A stretch of DNA of 37,986 nt from Candidatus Roizmanbacteria bacterium RIFCSPHIGHO2_02_FULL_40_13b (GCA_001789445.1 MFZQ01000025.1:1-37986); one strand, 5' to 3'; counted from the stretch's first letter, positions 27,426 to 34,599 are shown. Notes: generated by a model from the sequence alone, not told the origin. Translations and numbers: made by a program.

Positions 27426-28871
27426 GGTGTTGATTTTTAAATTTTCAATTGGCCCTCTGGCTTGTTCATATGCATAGGCTACTTGATAGAGTAACTGTTC
27501 ATCAAATTGTTTTGTCACAAACTGGATTCCCACGGGCAATCCCTCAACACTTCCAGCTGGAACTGAAAGCGCGGGCACTCCAGCTAGGTTCATCGGTGCA
27601 ACAAAAATATCTGATAAATACATAGCAAGCGGATCGTTTGCTTTTTCACCGAGTTTAAATGGAAGTGTGGGCGAAACTGGGCATAAAAGTGCATCTACTT
27701 TTTCAAATGCTTGGTCAAAATCTTGTTTGATACGTGTTCGTACTTTCAAAGCTTTATTGTAATATGCGTCATAGTAACCCGATGAAAGTGTATACGTCCC
27801 TATCATAATACGTCTTTTTGCCTCATCTCCAAACAGCTCTCTCCCCTTCCCAAACCGTGTCCCGGTCATTCTTCCCAAATTTGAACTTACTTCTGCAGGG
27901 ACAAGAATATAATACGTTTCTATTGCATACTCAACATGCGGAAGTGAAACTTCAATAAATTCTCCGCCAAGACGCTCCATCGTTTTGATTGTTTTTTGTG
28001 TAACTTCATCTACTTTTGAATCAATCCCTGAATGGGTAAATTCCTTAACTATCCCAATCTTTTTACCTCTCATTGATGTTTCAAGCTTTAAATGATATTT
28101 TGGAACATCTAACTTCGATGTTGTTCCATCGAGAGAATCATGGCCAGCGGTTACAGAAAGAATGAGCGCATTATCATATACATCCTTCGTAAAGTGTCCA
28201 ATTGAGTCAAATGATGAACCCATAGCGATAATTCCATATCGAGAAACACGTCCGTATGTTGGCTTTAACCCTACGAGATTAGTGAAGCTTGCTGGAAGCC
28301 GTATCGAGCCACCCGTATCCGTGCCTGTTGAAGCAAGGGACATTCCCGCGGCAAGTGCGGCGGCCGATCCGCTACTTGAGCCACCGGGAGTTCGAGAAAG
28401 ATCATATGGATTCTTCGTGGGTCCAAAGTCAGAATTCTCACCACTTGATCCATGCGCCCATGCATCCATATTTGCTTTTCCGAGAATAATTGCCCCTGCT
28501 TCTTTTAGTTTTTTTACAACTGTCGCATCAAATGGAGGAATATAGTTTTCAAGTACTTTTGAAGCCGCAGTCGTGCGCAGGCCCTTTGTAGAGTAAGCAT
28601 CCTTAAGAATGATTGGAATTCCTAAAAGAGGTTTATTGTTAAATTGTGAAATTGCTGCGCCCTCGCGAAGCCTCGGGCGAAGCGGGGTTAAATTGCTAAA
28701 TTGTTGGGCTTCATCAAGAGCATTTTCATTTACAGTAAGCACTGCATTAATCTCTGGATTTTTAGATTCAATGATGTTCAAGCACGAGCTGACAAGCTCT
28801 TCTACTGAAATTTCCTTTTTTTTCAACAGTTCAAGTGTTCCTTTTATGGTTAAATCTCGTGTATTAATCAT
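27423..28871 (-). CDS. gatA: Aspartyl/glutamyl-tRNA amidotransferase subunit A
   Basis: A 482-residue amidase-signature enzyme that releases ammonia from glutamine for GatB. The catalytic triad is K90 (IPIILKDAY), cis-S165 (TPGGSSSGSAA) and nucleophile S189 (TDTGGSIR); the spacings match GatA of known structure. The frame opens to 28922 but the ATG at 28869-28871 starts MINTRDLTIKG and overlaps gatC by 8 nt, so I choose it. Residues about 56-79 (LTPLRPRLREGAAISQFNN region) come from an in-frame GC-rich insert flanked by TTAAATTG units. They push the triad about 11 residues further along than usual without touching it. Confidence 0.96.
   Translation of the reverse strand: MINTRDLTIKGTLELLKKKEISVEELVSSCLNIIESKNPEINAVLTVNENALDEAQQFSNLTPLRPRLREGAAISQFNNKPLLGIPIILKDAYSTKGLRTTAASKVLENYIPPFDATVVKKLKEAGAIILGKANMDAWAHGSSGENSDFGPTKNPYDLSRTPGGSSSGSAAALAAGMSLASTGTDTGGSIRLPASFTNLVGLKPTYGRVSRYGIIAMGSSFDSIGHFTKDVYDNALILSVTAGHDSLDGTTSKLDVPKYHLKLETSMRGKKIGIVKEFTHSGIDSKVDEVTQKTIKTMERLGGEFIEVSLPHVEYAIETYYILVPAEVSSNLGRMTGTRFGKGRELFGDEAKRRIMIGTYTLSSGYYDAYYNKALKVRTRIKQDFDQAFEKVDALLCPVSPTLPFKLGEKANDPLAMYLSDIFVAPMNLAGVPALSVPAGSVEGLPVGIQFVTKQFDEQLLYQVAYAYEQARGPIENLKINT
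28636..28706. repeat. In-frame repeat insert in gatA
   Basis: TTGTTAAATTGTGAAATTGC on one side and TTAAATTGCTAAATTGTTG on the other flank a GC-rich core, CCCTCGCGAAGCCTCGGGCG. The flanks match units between atpB and atpE. The segment falls in a surface-loop position of GatA. Confidence 0.6.
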
Positions 28872-29178
28872 TATCGAATACAGCATCAACTTCAAATAAA
28901 TTATTTTTTTTCTGTGGAGCATTTGAAAGGGCTTCTTCTTGAGTAAGTACTGTTTCAGGAGTTATCTCATCACCTCGTGTTACATTTCTCAAGCCCGTAA
29001 CCTGATTCATGGGAGCAACTGATGATGTGTCAAGCTCATCGAGTTTTCCGATATATGAAATTATTGAGGAAAGTTCGGTTGCAAGCGTATTAATTTCCTC
29101 GTCTTTGAGAGTTATATGTGCAAGTTTGGCAATTTTAAGAACATCAGCGTTTGAAAGATTGGTAGAAGTACTGCTCAT
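28864..29178 (-). CDS. gatC: Aspartyl/glutamyl-tRNA amidotransferase subunit C
   Basis: A 104-residue GatC that wraps between GatA and GatB. It has the family plan: VLKIAKLAHITLKDEEI, then LSSIISYIGKLDELDTSSVAPMNQVTGLRNVTRGDEI and the C-terminal NAPQKKNNLFEVDAVFDND. The length is normal. It is the first gene of the gat-dnaE-atp run. TACAAT at 29187-29192 lies 8 nt before the ATG. The end overlaps gatA by 8 nt. Confidence 0.95.
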   Translation of the reverse strand: MSSTSTNLSNADVLKIAKLAHITLKDEEINTLATELSSIISYIGKLDELDTSSVAPMNQVTGLRNVTRGDEITPETVLTQEEALSNAPQKKNNLFEVDAVFDND

Positions 29179-29186
29179 ACGAGCAT

Positions 29187-29192
29187 ATTGTA
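29187..29192 (-). promoter_or_regulatory. -10 box of gatC
   Basis: TACAAT on the minus strand, 8 nt before the ATG at 29178. It is the only promoter I can place at the head of the gat-dnaE-atp run; the -35 is weak. Confidence 0.4.
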
Positions 29193-29233
29193 ATCGAAAC
29201 TCATGTGTTTTTGGAGAGAAAATGAAGAACTTC

Positions 29234-29887
29234 CTATCTCTTTATTGCTTCGCTTACTGAATCAGTTGAATCTTTAACTTTATGTGCAGGAGAAATTTTA
29301 CGACCATAGTGAACGAGGCGGTGGGCGAAGTATTTCCATTCGCTTTTTGGAACTATTGCCATAAGATCTTTTTCAATCTTCACCGGATCCTTTTCATCGG
29401 TTAATCCAAACTTGTTTGAAAGTCGAATGACATGTGTGTCGACAATGATCCCTTCTTGAATGTTATAGCCATCGTTAAGGATAACATTTGCAGTTTTTCG
29501 AGCAACTCCAGGGAGTGTAAGGAGCTCATTCATCGTCTTTGGAACAACTGCGCCAAAGGTGTCTCGAACCATTTTTGCCGCTGCAAGAATATTTTTGGCC
29601 TTGTTTCGGTAAAATCCAGTTGAATGAATATCTTTCTCAAATTCTTCCTGGGTAGCGTTACAGTAATCCTCCAATTTTGGATATTTCTTAAAAAGATCTG
29701 CGGTGACAATGTTGACTCGCTTATCCGTACATTGGGCTGAAAGTACTACGGCGACTAAAAGTTCCCAGACAGAGGAGTATTTGAGCTCAACATGCGGAGT
29801 GGGAAAGATTTTGGTGAGTTCCTTATTTACAATGTGTGCCCGTTTCTTTCGAGCTTCTAATTCTATTGCAGTTTCTTGCTTTTTCAT
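29234..29887 (-). CDS. nth: Endonuclease III-like DNA glycosylase lacking the Fe-S motif
   Basis: A 217-residue HhH-GPD base-excision enzyme. The helix-hairpin-helix LPGVARKTANVILND carries the catalytic Lys (K131), and D150 in VDTHVIRLSNKFGL is the second catalytic residue; the AQCTDKRVN segment is also typical. The C-terminal Cys-x6-Cys-x2-Cys-x5-Cys iron-sulfur loop is absent: where E. coli Nth has GRYTCIARKPRC, this reads GRKISPAHKVKD and soon stops. The frame extends upstream to 29923, but those residues (MSFPRRREST) are read from a repeat, so I start at the ATG at 29887. It acts on oxidised pyrimidines in the family; that is assumed here. Confidence 0.92.
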   Translation of the reverse strand: MKKQETAIELEARKKRAHIVNKELTKIFPTPHVELKYSSVWELLVAVVLSAQCTDKRVNIVTADLFKKYPKLEDYCNATQEEFEKDIHSTGFYRNKAKNILAAAKMVRDTFGAVVPKTMNELLTLPGVARKTANVILNDGYNIQEGIIVDTHVIRLSNKFGLTDEKDPVKIEKDLMAIVPKSEWKYFAHRLVHYGRKISPAHKVKDSTDSVSEAIKR

Positions 29888-29897
29888 AAAGTTCGTG

Positions 29898-29922
29898 GAT
29901 TCCCGCCTCCGCGGGAATGACA
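29898..29922. repeat. TTCCCGCC...GGGAATGACA element upstream of nth
   Basis: GATTCCCGCCTCCGCGGGAA followed by TGACA, identical in its core to the copy at 16834-16857. It fills most of the 45-nt gap between nth and htpX. Confidence 0.7.
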
Positions 29923-29932
29923 ATGGAGTCGA

Positions 29933-30826
29933 TTACATCTCGCGTAGTAATTTAATCCTCTCTTCAACCGGCGGGTGCGTACTGAATAGTCCAGCTAGAA
30001 AACTTTTTGCTTTGCTTCCTTTATCTTTTTTGAATGGATTCTCGATGAACAAATGAGCTGTAGCATTAGATGCGGTCTTGAGAATGAGCGTATCTCCAGA
30101 AATCTTTTCTAGTGCGCTTGCAAGTGCGTCTGGATTACGGTTTAAAAGTGCGCCACTCGCATCAGCTAAATATTCACGACGACGTGATACTGCAAGCTGA
30201 ATAAGTGTTGCAATAAGCGGAGTTATAAATAGAAAAAGAATAAAAAAGATCATACCTAATTTACCTCCAGTATTATCATCATCTCCTCCCCATAATAGAC
30301 TTCTCGTTATCCAGTCAGCCACAAATGCAACCGTTCCCACAAGTACCGTTACAATTCCCATGAGCCGAATGTCAAAATTTTTTACGTGCGAAAGTTCGTG
30401 CGCAATAACGCCTTCAAGCTCTGCACGATTAAGTTTCTCGAGAATTCCCGTCGTAGCACAAACAACTGCGTGTTGTGGATCACGACCTGTGGCAAATGCA
30501 TTCATCGCGGGATCCTCGATAACATATACTTTCGGCATAGGAAGCCCGTCAGCTATCGCCATATTCTCCGTGACTGTATATAGATCGAAAAAGTCTTTCT
30601 TATCCGCAGGTTTTGCACCACTCATGGCGAGGACTATCTTATCTGAATAAAAATAGCTTCCGAAAGACATCATTATTGAAAAAAGAATTCCAAATACAAA
30701 GTAAAACTGGCTATCACCGAAATATTTACCAATTAAATAGAAGAAAAACGAAATGAAGGCAATAAAGAAGAACATGATGAAATATGTTCTCACCTTATTA
30801 CTTGAGATTTGATTGTGGATAGTCAT
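29933..30826 (-). CDS. htpX: HtpX-type membrane metalloprotease
   Basis: A 297-residue M48 family protease for quality control of membrane proteins. Two transmembrane helices precede the catalytic domain (about residues 15-33 and 40-60). The zinc site is H143-E144-x-x-H147 in VIAHELSHVKN, and further helices at about 158-175 and 190-212 follow. SRRREYLADASGALL holds the third zinc ligand (Glu). The length is normal. It overlaps the lemA stop by 1 nt; LemA and HtpX are often paired. Confidence 0.95.
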   Translation of the reverse strand: MTIHNQISSNKVRTYFIMFFFIAFISFFFYLIGKYFGDSQFYFVFGILFSIMMSFGSYFYSDKIVLAMSGAKPADKKDFFDLYTVTENMAIADGLPMPKVYVIEDPAMNAFATGRDPQHAVVCATTGILEKLNRAELEGVIAHELSHVKNFDIRLMGIVTVLVGTVAFVADWITRSLLWGGDDDNTGGKLGMIFFILFLFITPLIATLIQLAVSRRREYLADASGALLNRNPDALASALEKISGDTLILKTASNATAHLFIENPFKKDKGSKAKSFLAGLFSTHPPVEERIKLLREM

Positions 30827-31380
30827 TAACTAAATTTCACTTTTACTTCTTTCTTCTCCTCCTCTGTGGCGGCAAAGAACGATTCTGGAGCAAAATTGAA
30901 CATATTCGCTACCAAACTGTTTGGAAACGTTTGAATTTTCGTGTTGTAATCAAGCACATTTGAATTTAAGAACTGTCGAGAATAGGCAATCTTATCTTCA
31001 GTATCTTCGAGCTGTCGTTGTAAATCCTTGAAGTTGTCACTAGCCTTTAAATCTGGATACGCTTCAGCAATCGCAAAAAGAGATTTGAGTGCTCCGGTAA
31101 GCATATTATTTGCCCCAGCTTTATCTTCATTGGAAGATGCGTTCATGAGTGCGCTTCGAGCTTTCGTAACATTTTCAAATACCTCTTTTTCGTGTTTTGC
31201 ATATCCTTTTACCGTTTCGACGAGGTTTGGAATGAGGTCCACTCGACGCTTCAATTGTACATCAATACCTGAAAACGCTTCCTTTATTCGAGCTTTCAAA
31301 ACAATGAAGCCGTTATACGTGGCAACTAAATACACAACAAATAACACCAACACTCCGATCAAAATTACAGTTATGTTCAT
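30826..31380 (-). CDS. lemA: LemA family protein
   Basis: A 184-residue LemA protein: one N-terminal transmembrane helix (residues 4-22, [19 protein letters not shown]) followed by a long helical bundle with the typical [77 protein letters not shown] and a F-aromatic end. The role is not settled; it is often encoded next to htpX, as here, and may serve as a partner in membrane-protein turnover. Start ATG at 31380; -10 candidates lie 23 and 34 nt upstream. Confidence 0.95.
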   Translation of the reverse strand: MNITVILIGVLVLFVVYLVATYNGFIVLKARIKEAFSGIDVQLKRRVDLIPNLVETVKGYAKHEKEVFENVTKARSALMNASSNEDKAGANNMLTGALKSLFAIAEAYPDLKASDNFKDLQRQLEDTEDKIAYSRQFLNSNVLDYNTKIQTFPNSLVANMFNFAPESFFAATEEEKKEVKVKFS

Positions 31381-31429
31381 AAATTTTTTTCAACTTTTAA
31401 TCAATAATACGAAGATTATACACTATTCA

Positions 31430-31438
31430 TGATATAAT
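31430..31438 (+). promoter_or_regulatory. Extended -10 box of tRNA-Asp
   Basis: TGATATAAT on the plus strand, a perfect extended -10, about 47 nt upstream of the tRNA. The -35 is weak. Confidence 0.55.
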
Positions 31439-31485
31439 TACCTGTAAATTAGAAGCTGTAAAGATAGGATATAGCGAGCGGGTAA

Positions 31486-31559
31486 GGGGTCATAGCTCAG
31501 TTGGTTAGAGCGTCCGCCTGTCACGCGGAAGGTCGCCGGTTCGAGTCCGGTTGGCCCCG
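31486..31559 (+). tRNA. tRNA-Asp (GTC)
   Basis: Cloverleaf on the plus strand: GGGGTCA pairs with TGGCCCC, anticodon loop CTGTCAC (anticodon GTC), T loop TTCGAGT and discriminator G. It is 74 nt and CCA is not encoded. The leader AGCGAGCGGG (31473-31482) is exactly complementary to CCCGCTCGCT at the 3' end (31556-31565), so an alternative or extended stem is possible. A broken copy of the 3' half follows. Confidence 0.95.
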
Positions 31560-31582
31560 CTCGCTAATATATATTCTCAAAT

Positions 31583-31652
31583 CGGAAGGTCGAGGGCCGA
31601 GCGTAAGCGAGGTCCCAGCGAAGCGCGGGATTCGAGTCCGGTTGGTCCCGCT
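31583..31652 (+). pseudogene. Interrupted copy of the tRNA-Asp 3' end
   Basis: CGGAAGGTCG (31583-31592) repeats 31526-31535 exactly, and the 22 nt at 31631-31652 repeat 31540-31561 with one change. In the intact tRNA the two blocks are 4 nt apart. Here 38 GC-rich nucleotides (31593-31630) replace those 4 in the T stem. It cannot make a tRNA. Confidence 0.75.
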
Positions 31653-31657
31653 TTTTT
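31625..31657 (+). terminator. Possible intrinsic terminator built from the tRNA-Asp copy
   Basis: GCGGGA pairs with TCCCGC (6 bp, 15-nt loop) and is followed directly by six T. The left arm belongs to the insert and the right arm to the tRNA copy, so the broken copy may now end the tRNA-Asp transcript before the convergent gene. Confidence 0.45.
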
Positions 31658-31670
31658 GAAAACTCCAATA

Positions 31671-32120
31671 TTATCTTTCTTCAGGATTTGGATAGGCTAA
31701 AAATTTAGTTAATATTGCATTTGTGTTAACTAAAGGGGTTTCAATAAATGATATCAAAGATGTCCATTCATCAGGATCAATAGGTTCTCCGAAATTCCAG
31801 CGTTCCTCATATGTCAGATCTGAAGGTGGAGGATTATGAGCATATTCGATTTTCTTAGCATCATCTAAGTCAATATTAAACTCAACTGAATCAGAGCTTG
31901 ATGCTCCAATAATTCTTAGCTCTGCTCTTTCTGGCCTATCCCCGAATTTGGGGTTGTGTGTAAATACGAAATGCGGAGCACCTTTTACTGTAACTCCTTT
32001 TGATTTGATTCCAGCCATGTTAGCTTTCTCATCACCAACAATATTCTCAATTATTCTTATCGTTGCTTCTCGCTGGGCTCTTTGTTCAACTAATACGTCT
32101 ACTTCTCCTTCTTCAGGCAT
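31671..32120 (-). CDS. Hypothetical soluble protein
   Basis: A 149-residue acidic protein with no signal peptide or membrane helix. The N-terminus MPEEGEVDVLVEQRAQREATIRIIENIVG is helical. The middle (VTVKGAPHFVFTHNPKFGDRPERAELRIIG, VEFNIDLDDAKKIEYAHN) looks like a beta-rich domain, and the end is helical (DEWTSLISFIETPLVNTNAILTKFL). I do not recognise the family. The frame can be extended to a TTG at 32147, but the ATG at 32118-32120 is the more likely start. It converges on tRNA-Asp. Confidence 0.7.
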   Translation of the reverse strand: MPEEGEVDVLVEQRAQREATIRIIENIVGDEKANMAGIKSKGVTVKGAPHFVFTHNPKFGDRPERAELRIIGASSSDSVEFNIDLDDAKKIEYAHNPPPSDLTYEERWNFGEPIDPDEWTSLISFIETPLVNTNAILTKFLAYPNPEER

Positions 32121-32214
32121 ATAATTGAGTATAGCATATAAATACAATGAATCTATTTATTTTTCTACAGCTTATAACATTCATTCTGATATAGTTCTTA
32201 ATACATTGACCCCG

Positions 32215-32243
32215 TTGCAATGTTCTGAATCTCTCTTTATAAT
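32215..32243 (+). promoter_or_regulatory. Promoter of the LysM gene
   Basis: TTGCAA (32215-32220), a 17-nt spacer and TATAAT (32238-32243) on the plus strand. The leader to the ATG at 32276 is about 25 nt, longer than for most genes here. Confidence 0.6.
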
Positions 32244-32275
32244 CCAATTATTAGTAAATATAGTAAAACTATTGT

Positions 32276-32833
32276 ATGGCACGAAGAAGTAAAGCTGTAA
32301 AATCTCCTGGAAGACGCGTAAACAAACAAACTGCTATTAACAATTACCAATCAATGATTGTGGGCCTTTTGGTATTCCTTGTCGGTCTAGGAATTGTCTA
32401 CAAAGTCATCATTTCCAAAATTCAGAATAATCAAAAACTACCAGGCGCATCTATTGAATTAACACAGGAAGCATCAGAAAAAGGAGTTCACATTGTAAAA
32501 GAAGGTGAAACATTGTGGCAGATTGCAGAAAACGAGACTGGATCGGGATACAAATCACCCGAGATTGCCAAAGCAAACAAGCTTACCGATCCAAATCATA
32601 TAGAGGTTGGGCAAAAAATTGTTATTCCTACACTCGAAACGCCAGCTGATCAAACTCAAAAACCAAGTATTACTGCAGCTAAATATACGGTTCAAGAAGG
32701 AGATACACTGTGGGACATCTCAATTCGAGCGTACGGAAATGGATTCCGCTGGCCAGAAATTGCAAAAGTAAACAATATTCCAAATCCTGATCTCATTTAT
32801 GTAGGAAATACACTCATTCTGCCGGGGAAATAG
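32276..32833 (+). CDS. Membrane-anchored protein with two LysM domains
   Basis: A 185-residue protein with a basic N-terminus, one transmembrane helix at about residues 26-45 and two LysM domains. The first covers about residues 70-117 (HIVKEGETLWQIAENE to VGQKIVIP) and the second about 137-184 (YTVQEGDTLWDISIRAYG to VGNTLILP). LysM binds N-acetylglucosamine polymers such as peptidoglycan, so the protein probably ties the cytoplasmic membrane to the wall. No catalytic domain is present. The next feature downstream is tRNA-Gly. Confidence 0.9.
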   Translation: MARRSKAVKSPGRRVNKQTAINNYQSMIVGLLVFLVGLGIVYKVIISKIQNNQKLPGASIELTQEASEKGVHIVKEGETLWQIAENETGSGYKSPEIAKANKLTDPNHIEVGQKIVIPTLETPADQTQKPSITAAKYTVQEGDTLWDISIRAYGNGFRWPEIAKVNNIPNPDLIYVGNTLILPGK

Positions 32834-32836
32834 AAA

Positions 32837-32845
32837 TGCTATAAT
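32837..32845 (+). promoter_or_regulatory. Extended -10 box of tRNA-Gly
   Basis: TGCTATAAT on the plus strand, with 9 nt between the box and the first tRNA base. The primary transcript would have a 5' leader of only about 2-3 nt. Confidence 0.55.
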
Positions 32846-32854
32846 TTTACTACT

Positions 32855-32926
32855 GCAGCGGTAGTTCAGTGGTAGAATGTCTCCTTCCCAAGGAGAAGGT
32901 CGCGGGTTCAACTCCCGTCCGCTGCT
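32855..32926 (+). tRNA. tRNA-Gly (CCC)
   Basis: Cloverleaf on the plus strand: GCAGCGG pairs with CCGCTGC, anticodon loop TTCCCAA (anticodon CCC), T loop TTCAACT. It is 72 nt, with discriminator T and no encoded CCA. Confidence 0.95.
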
Positions 32927-32950
32927 CTGAAGGCACTGGCGGGCAGTCAA

Positions 32951-33030
32951 GGATGAGCGCGGGATCCGATTCCCCTCACCCGCTCATCCGCCTTACGGGC
33001 GAGATGAGCGAGGCTCGACGAAAGTCGGCC
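32951..33030 (+). other. Structured GC-rich island after tRNA-Gly
   Basis: Three potential hairpins: GGATGAGCG/CGCTCATCC (32951-32989, 9 bp, enclosing a degenerate T-arm-like CGGGATCCGATTCCC); CTCATCCGCC/GGGCGAGATGAG (32983-33008), which shares an arm with the first, so the two exclude each other; and GGC-CGAC-GAAA-GTCG-GCC (33012-33030) with a GNRA tetraloop. No reading frame is convincing. It lies between tRNA-Gly and the convergent NRAMP-like gene and could act as a terminator, a decayed tRNA copy or an RNA element. Confidence 0.5.
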
Positions 33031-33036
33031 CGGTCA

Positions 33037-34419
33037 TTATCCAAACAGCGCCCAAATAGTTGCGCCTCCGGCAACGACCATAATAAGGGTAACCGCCCAT
33101 CCAAAAAGCGTAGTTATCGCGTGATTTTTAAAACTTCCCATAATTTTTTCATTACTACTCATGAGAACGATAAATACTAGAATGACAGGTGCAATAAGTC
33201 CATTCAAGACTGCCGAGTAAATAAGCGCTTTAATTGGATCTATTCCCACAAAATTCATAACAAGTCCAATAATCATAGAAATCATGATTGCCCCATAAAA
33301 TGCACTTGCCCGTTTCAGCTTCTTATGAAGTCCAAATTTCCACCCAAAGCTTTCTGAAAGTGCATAGGACGATGATCCGGCAAGTATGGGAACCGCAAGG
33401 AGCCCGGTTCCTACAATACCAAAAGTGAACAAAAGATATGCGAATTCCCCCGCAAGCGGGCGAAGTGCCGCGGCCGCTTGTTCTGCCGATGTAATATCAG
33501 TAATTCCAGCAGTAAAGAGTGTAGCCGCACAGGTGGCGATAATAAAGTACATAACGAGGTTTGAAATAAACATTCCTGACCATACATCAACTCTCATTGA
33601 ACGTATATCTCGCTTCGTCACTTCCTGCCTATCTCGAATGGTCAATTTTCCATCAAGGATGCTTTCTTCGACTTCCTGCGAGGTTTGCCAGAAAAATAAA
33701 TACGGTGAAATGGTTGTTCCTAAAATTGCGCAAATGAGGATGATTTGTTCACGAGTTCCTGAAATTTCTGGGAAAAGTGTGTGTTTAAGTAGTAGCAGGG
33801 GCGAATTATGAACTAACAGACCGGACAAAACATATGAAACTAAAATAAGTGCGAGATATTTCAAATATTTTGCATATTTTTCATAGGTGCTATATATCTG
33901 CATTCCGAGGCTCAAAATAGTGAAAAAAATAATTAGCACTGTAAACGAGATATTTGGAAAAATAAGCTGACTTGCCTTAGCCATGGCACCCAAGTCTGCG
34001 CCAATATTGAATGTGTTTGTTATAAATAGTAGTAGTGTGATCACATAAAGTACCCAACGGGGATAGTGTTTTCGAATGTTTGCGGCCAGCCCCCGTCCAG
34101 ATACCATACCCAGCCGTGCACACATCTCTTGGACAAGCGCCATAAGCGGAAAGGTGAATCCAGCAAGCCACAACAGCTGCAAGCCATATTGCGCCCCAGC
34201 TTGGGAATAGGTAGCAATTCCCGAAGGATCGTCATCTGCCGCCCCAGTCGTAAGTCCCGGTCCTAAATTTTTCCAGAATTTATTGGCGCCCTTTACTCGC
34301 TTCTGGTCAGTTATTTTCTGTGCAAAGTCTCGAGACGCTTGTACTGTGGAATCAAGTGCTACCGCTGGTGCGCTCACAACTTTTTCAAAGTTATCCGGAT
34401 TCATAATAGATATACTCAT
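33037..34419 (-). CDS. NRAMP-like divalent-metal transporter, variant binding site
   Basis: A 460-residue protein with about eleven transmembrane helices and the NRAMP (SLC11) fold. Transmembrane helix 1 carries the unwound motif D64-P-S-G67 in DDDPSGIATYS, where canonical NRAMPs have DPGN. Helix 6 reads GTTISPYLFFWQTSQEVEE, where canonical members have a metal-binding Met in MPH; here it is S238. The loss of both Asn and Met points away from Mn/Fe and perhaps toward harder ions such as Mg; that is inference. An N-terminal soluble tail of about 50 residues is unusual. The start is ATG at 34419; M6 is an alternative. Confidence 0.85.
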   Translation of the reverse strand: MSISIMNPDNFEKVVSAPAVALDSTVQASRDFAQKITDQKRVKGANKFWKNLGPGLTTGAADDDPSGIATYSQAGAQYGLQLLWLAGFTFPLMALVQEMCARLGMVSGRGLAANIRKHYPRWVLYVITLLLFITNTFNIGADLGAMAKASQLIFPNISFTVLIIFFTILSLGMQIYSTYEKYAKYLKYLALILVSYVLSGLLVHNSPLLLLKHTLFPEISGTREQIILICAILGTTISPYLFFWQTSQEVEESILDGKLTIRDRQEVTKRDIRSMRVDVWSGMFISNLVMYFIIATCAATLFTAGITDITSAEQAAAALRPLAGEFAYLLFTFGIVGTGLLAVPILAGSSSYALSESFGWKFGLHKKLKRASAFYGAIMISMIIGLVMNFVGIDPIKALIYSAVLNGLIAPVILVFIVLMSSNEKIMGSFKNHAITTLFGWAVTLIMVVAGGATIWALFG

Positions 34420-34459
34420 ATTAAGATAAAAACCGTGATAAATTCAAGTAGGAATGTTG

Positions 34460-34465
34460 TATAAT
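34460..34465 (+). promoter_or_regulatory. -10 box of the tRNA-Thr unit
   Basis: TATAAT on the plus strand. It lies 13 nt before the broken tRNA-like copy at 34479 and 62 nt before the intact tRNA-Thr. No good -35 is seen. Confidence 0.45.
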
Positions 34466-34478
34466 TTAATGCGGAGTT

Positions 34479-34515
34479 GCCGATGTACCTGCCTGCCGGC
34501 AGGCAGGGCTCAGTT
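34479..34515 (+). pseudogene. tRNA 5' fragment split by a 20-bp palindrome
   Basis: GCCGATGTA (34479-34487) and GCTCAGTT (34508-34515) join into a standard tRNA start, resembling the intact tRNA-Thr that follows (GCCGTCCTAGCTCAATGG). Between them, after tRNA position 9, is the perfect palindrome CCTGCCTGCCGGCAGGCAGG. The resemblance is short, so this is a moderate call. Confidence 0.5.
34488..34507. repeat. 20-bp perfect palindrome, copy 1
   Basis: CCTGCCTGCCGGCAGGCAGG, with AC... and ...G neighbours shared with copy 2 at 35876-35895 in the O-antigen ligase gene. It is a dispersed palindromic element. Confidence 0.8.
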
Positions 34516-34527
34516 CGACTGGACCTA

Positions 34528-34599
34528 GCCGTCCTAGCTCAATGGTAGAGCAAACGCATCGTAAGCGTTAGGTTATCGGTTCAAGTCCGATGGACGGCT
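34528..34599 (+). tRNA. tRNA-Thr (CGT)
   Basis: Cloverleaf on the plus strand: GCCGTCC pairs with GGACGGC, anticodon loop ATCGTAA (anticodon CGT), T loop TTCAAGT, discriminator T and no encoded CCA. It is 72 nt. The next gene starts 17 nt after it, so the two may share a transcript. Confidence 0.95.

Noticed and set aside
29888-29923. An N-terminal extension of nth (MSFPRRREST...).
   Set aside because: It is read from a copy of the dispersed GGGAATGACA palindrome. The ATG at 29887 gives a normal Nth N-terminus.
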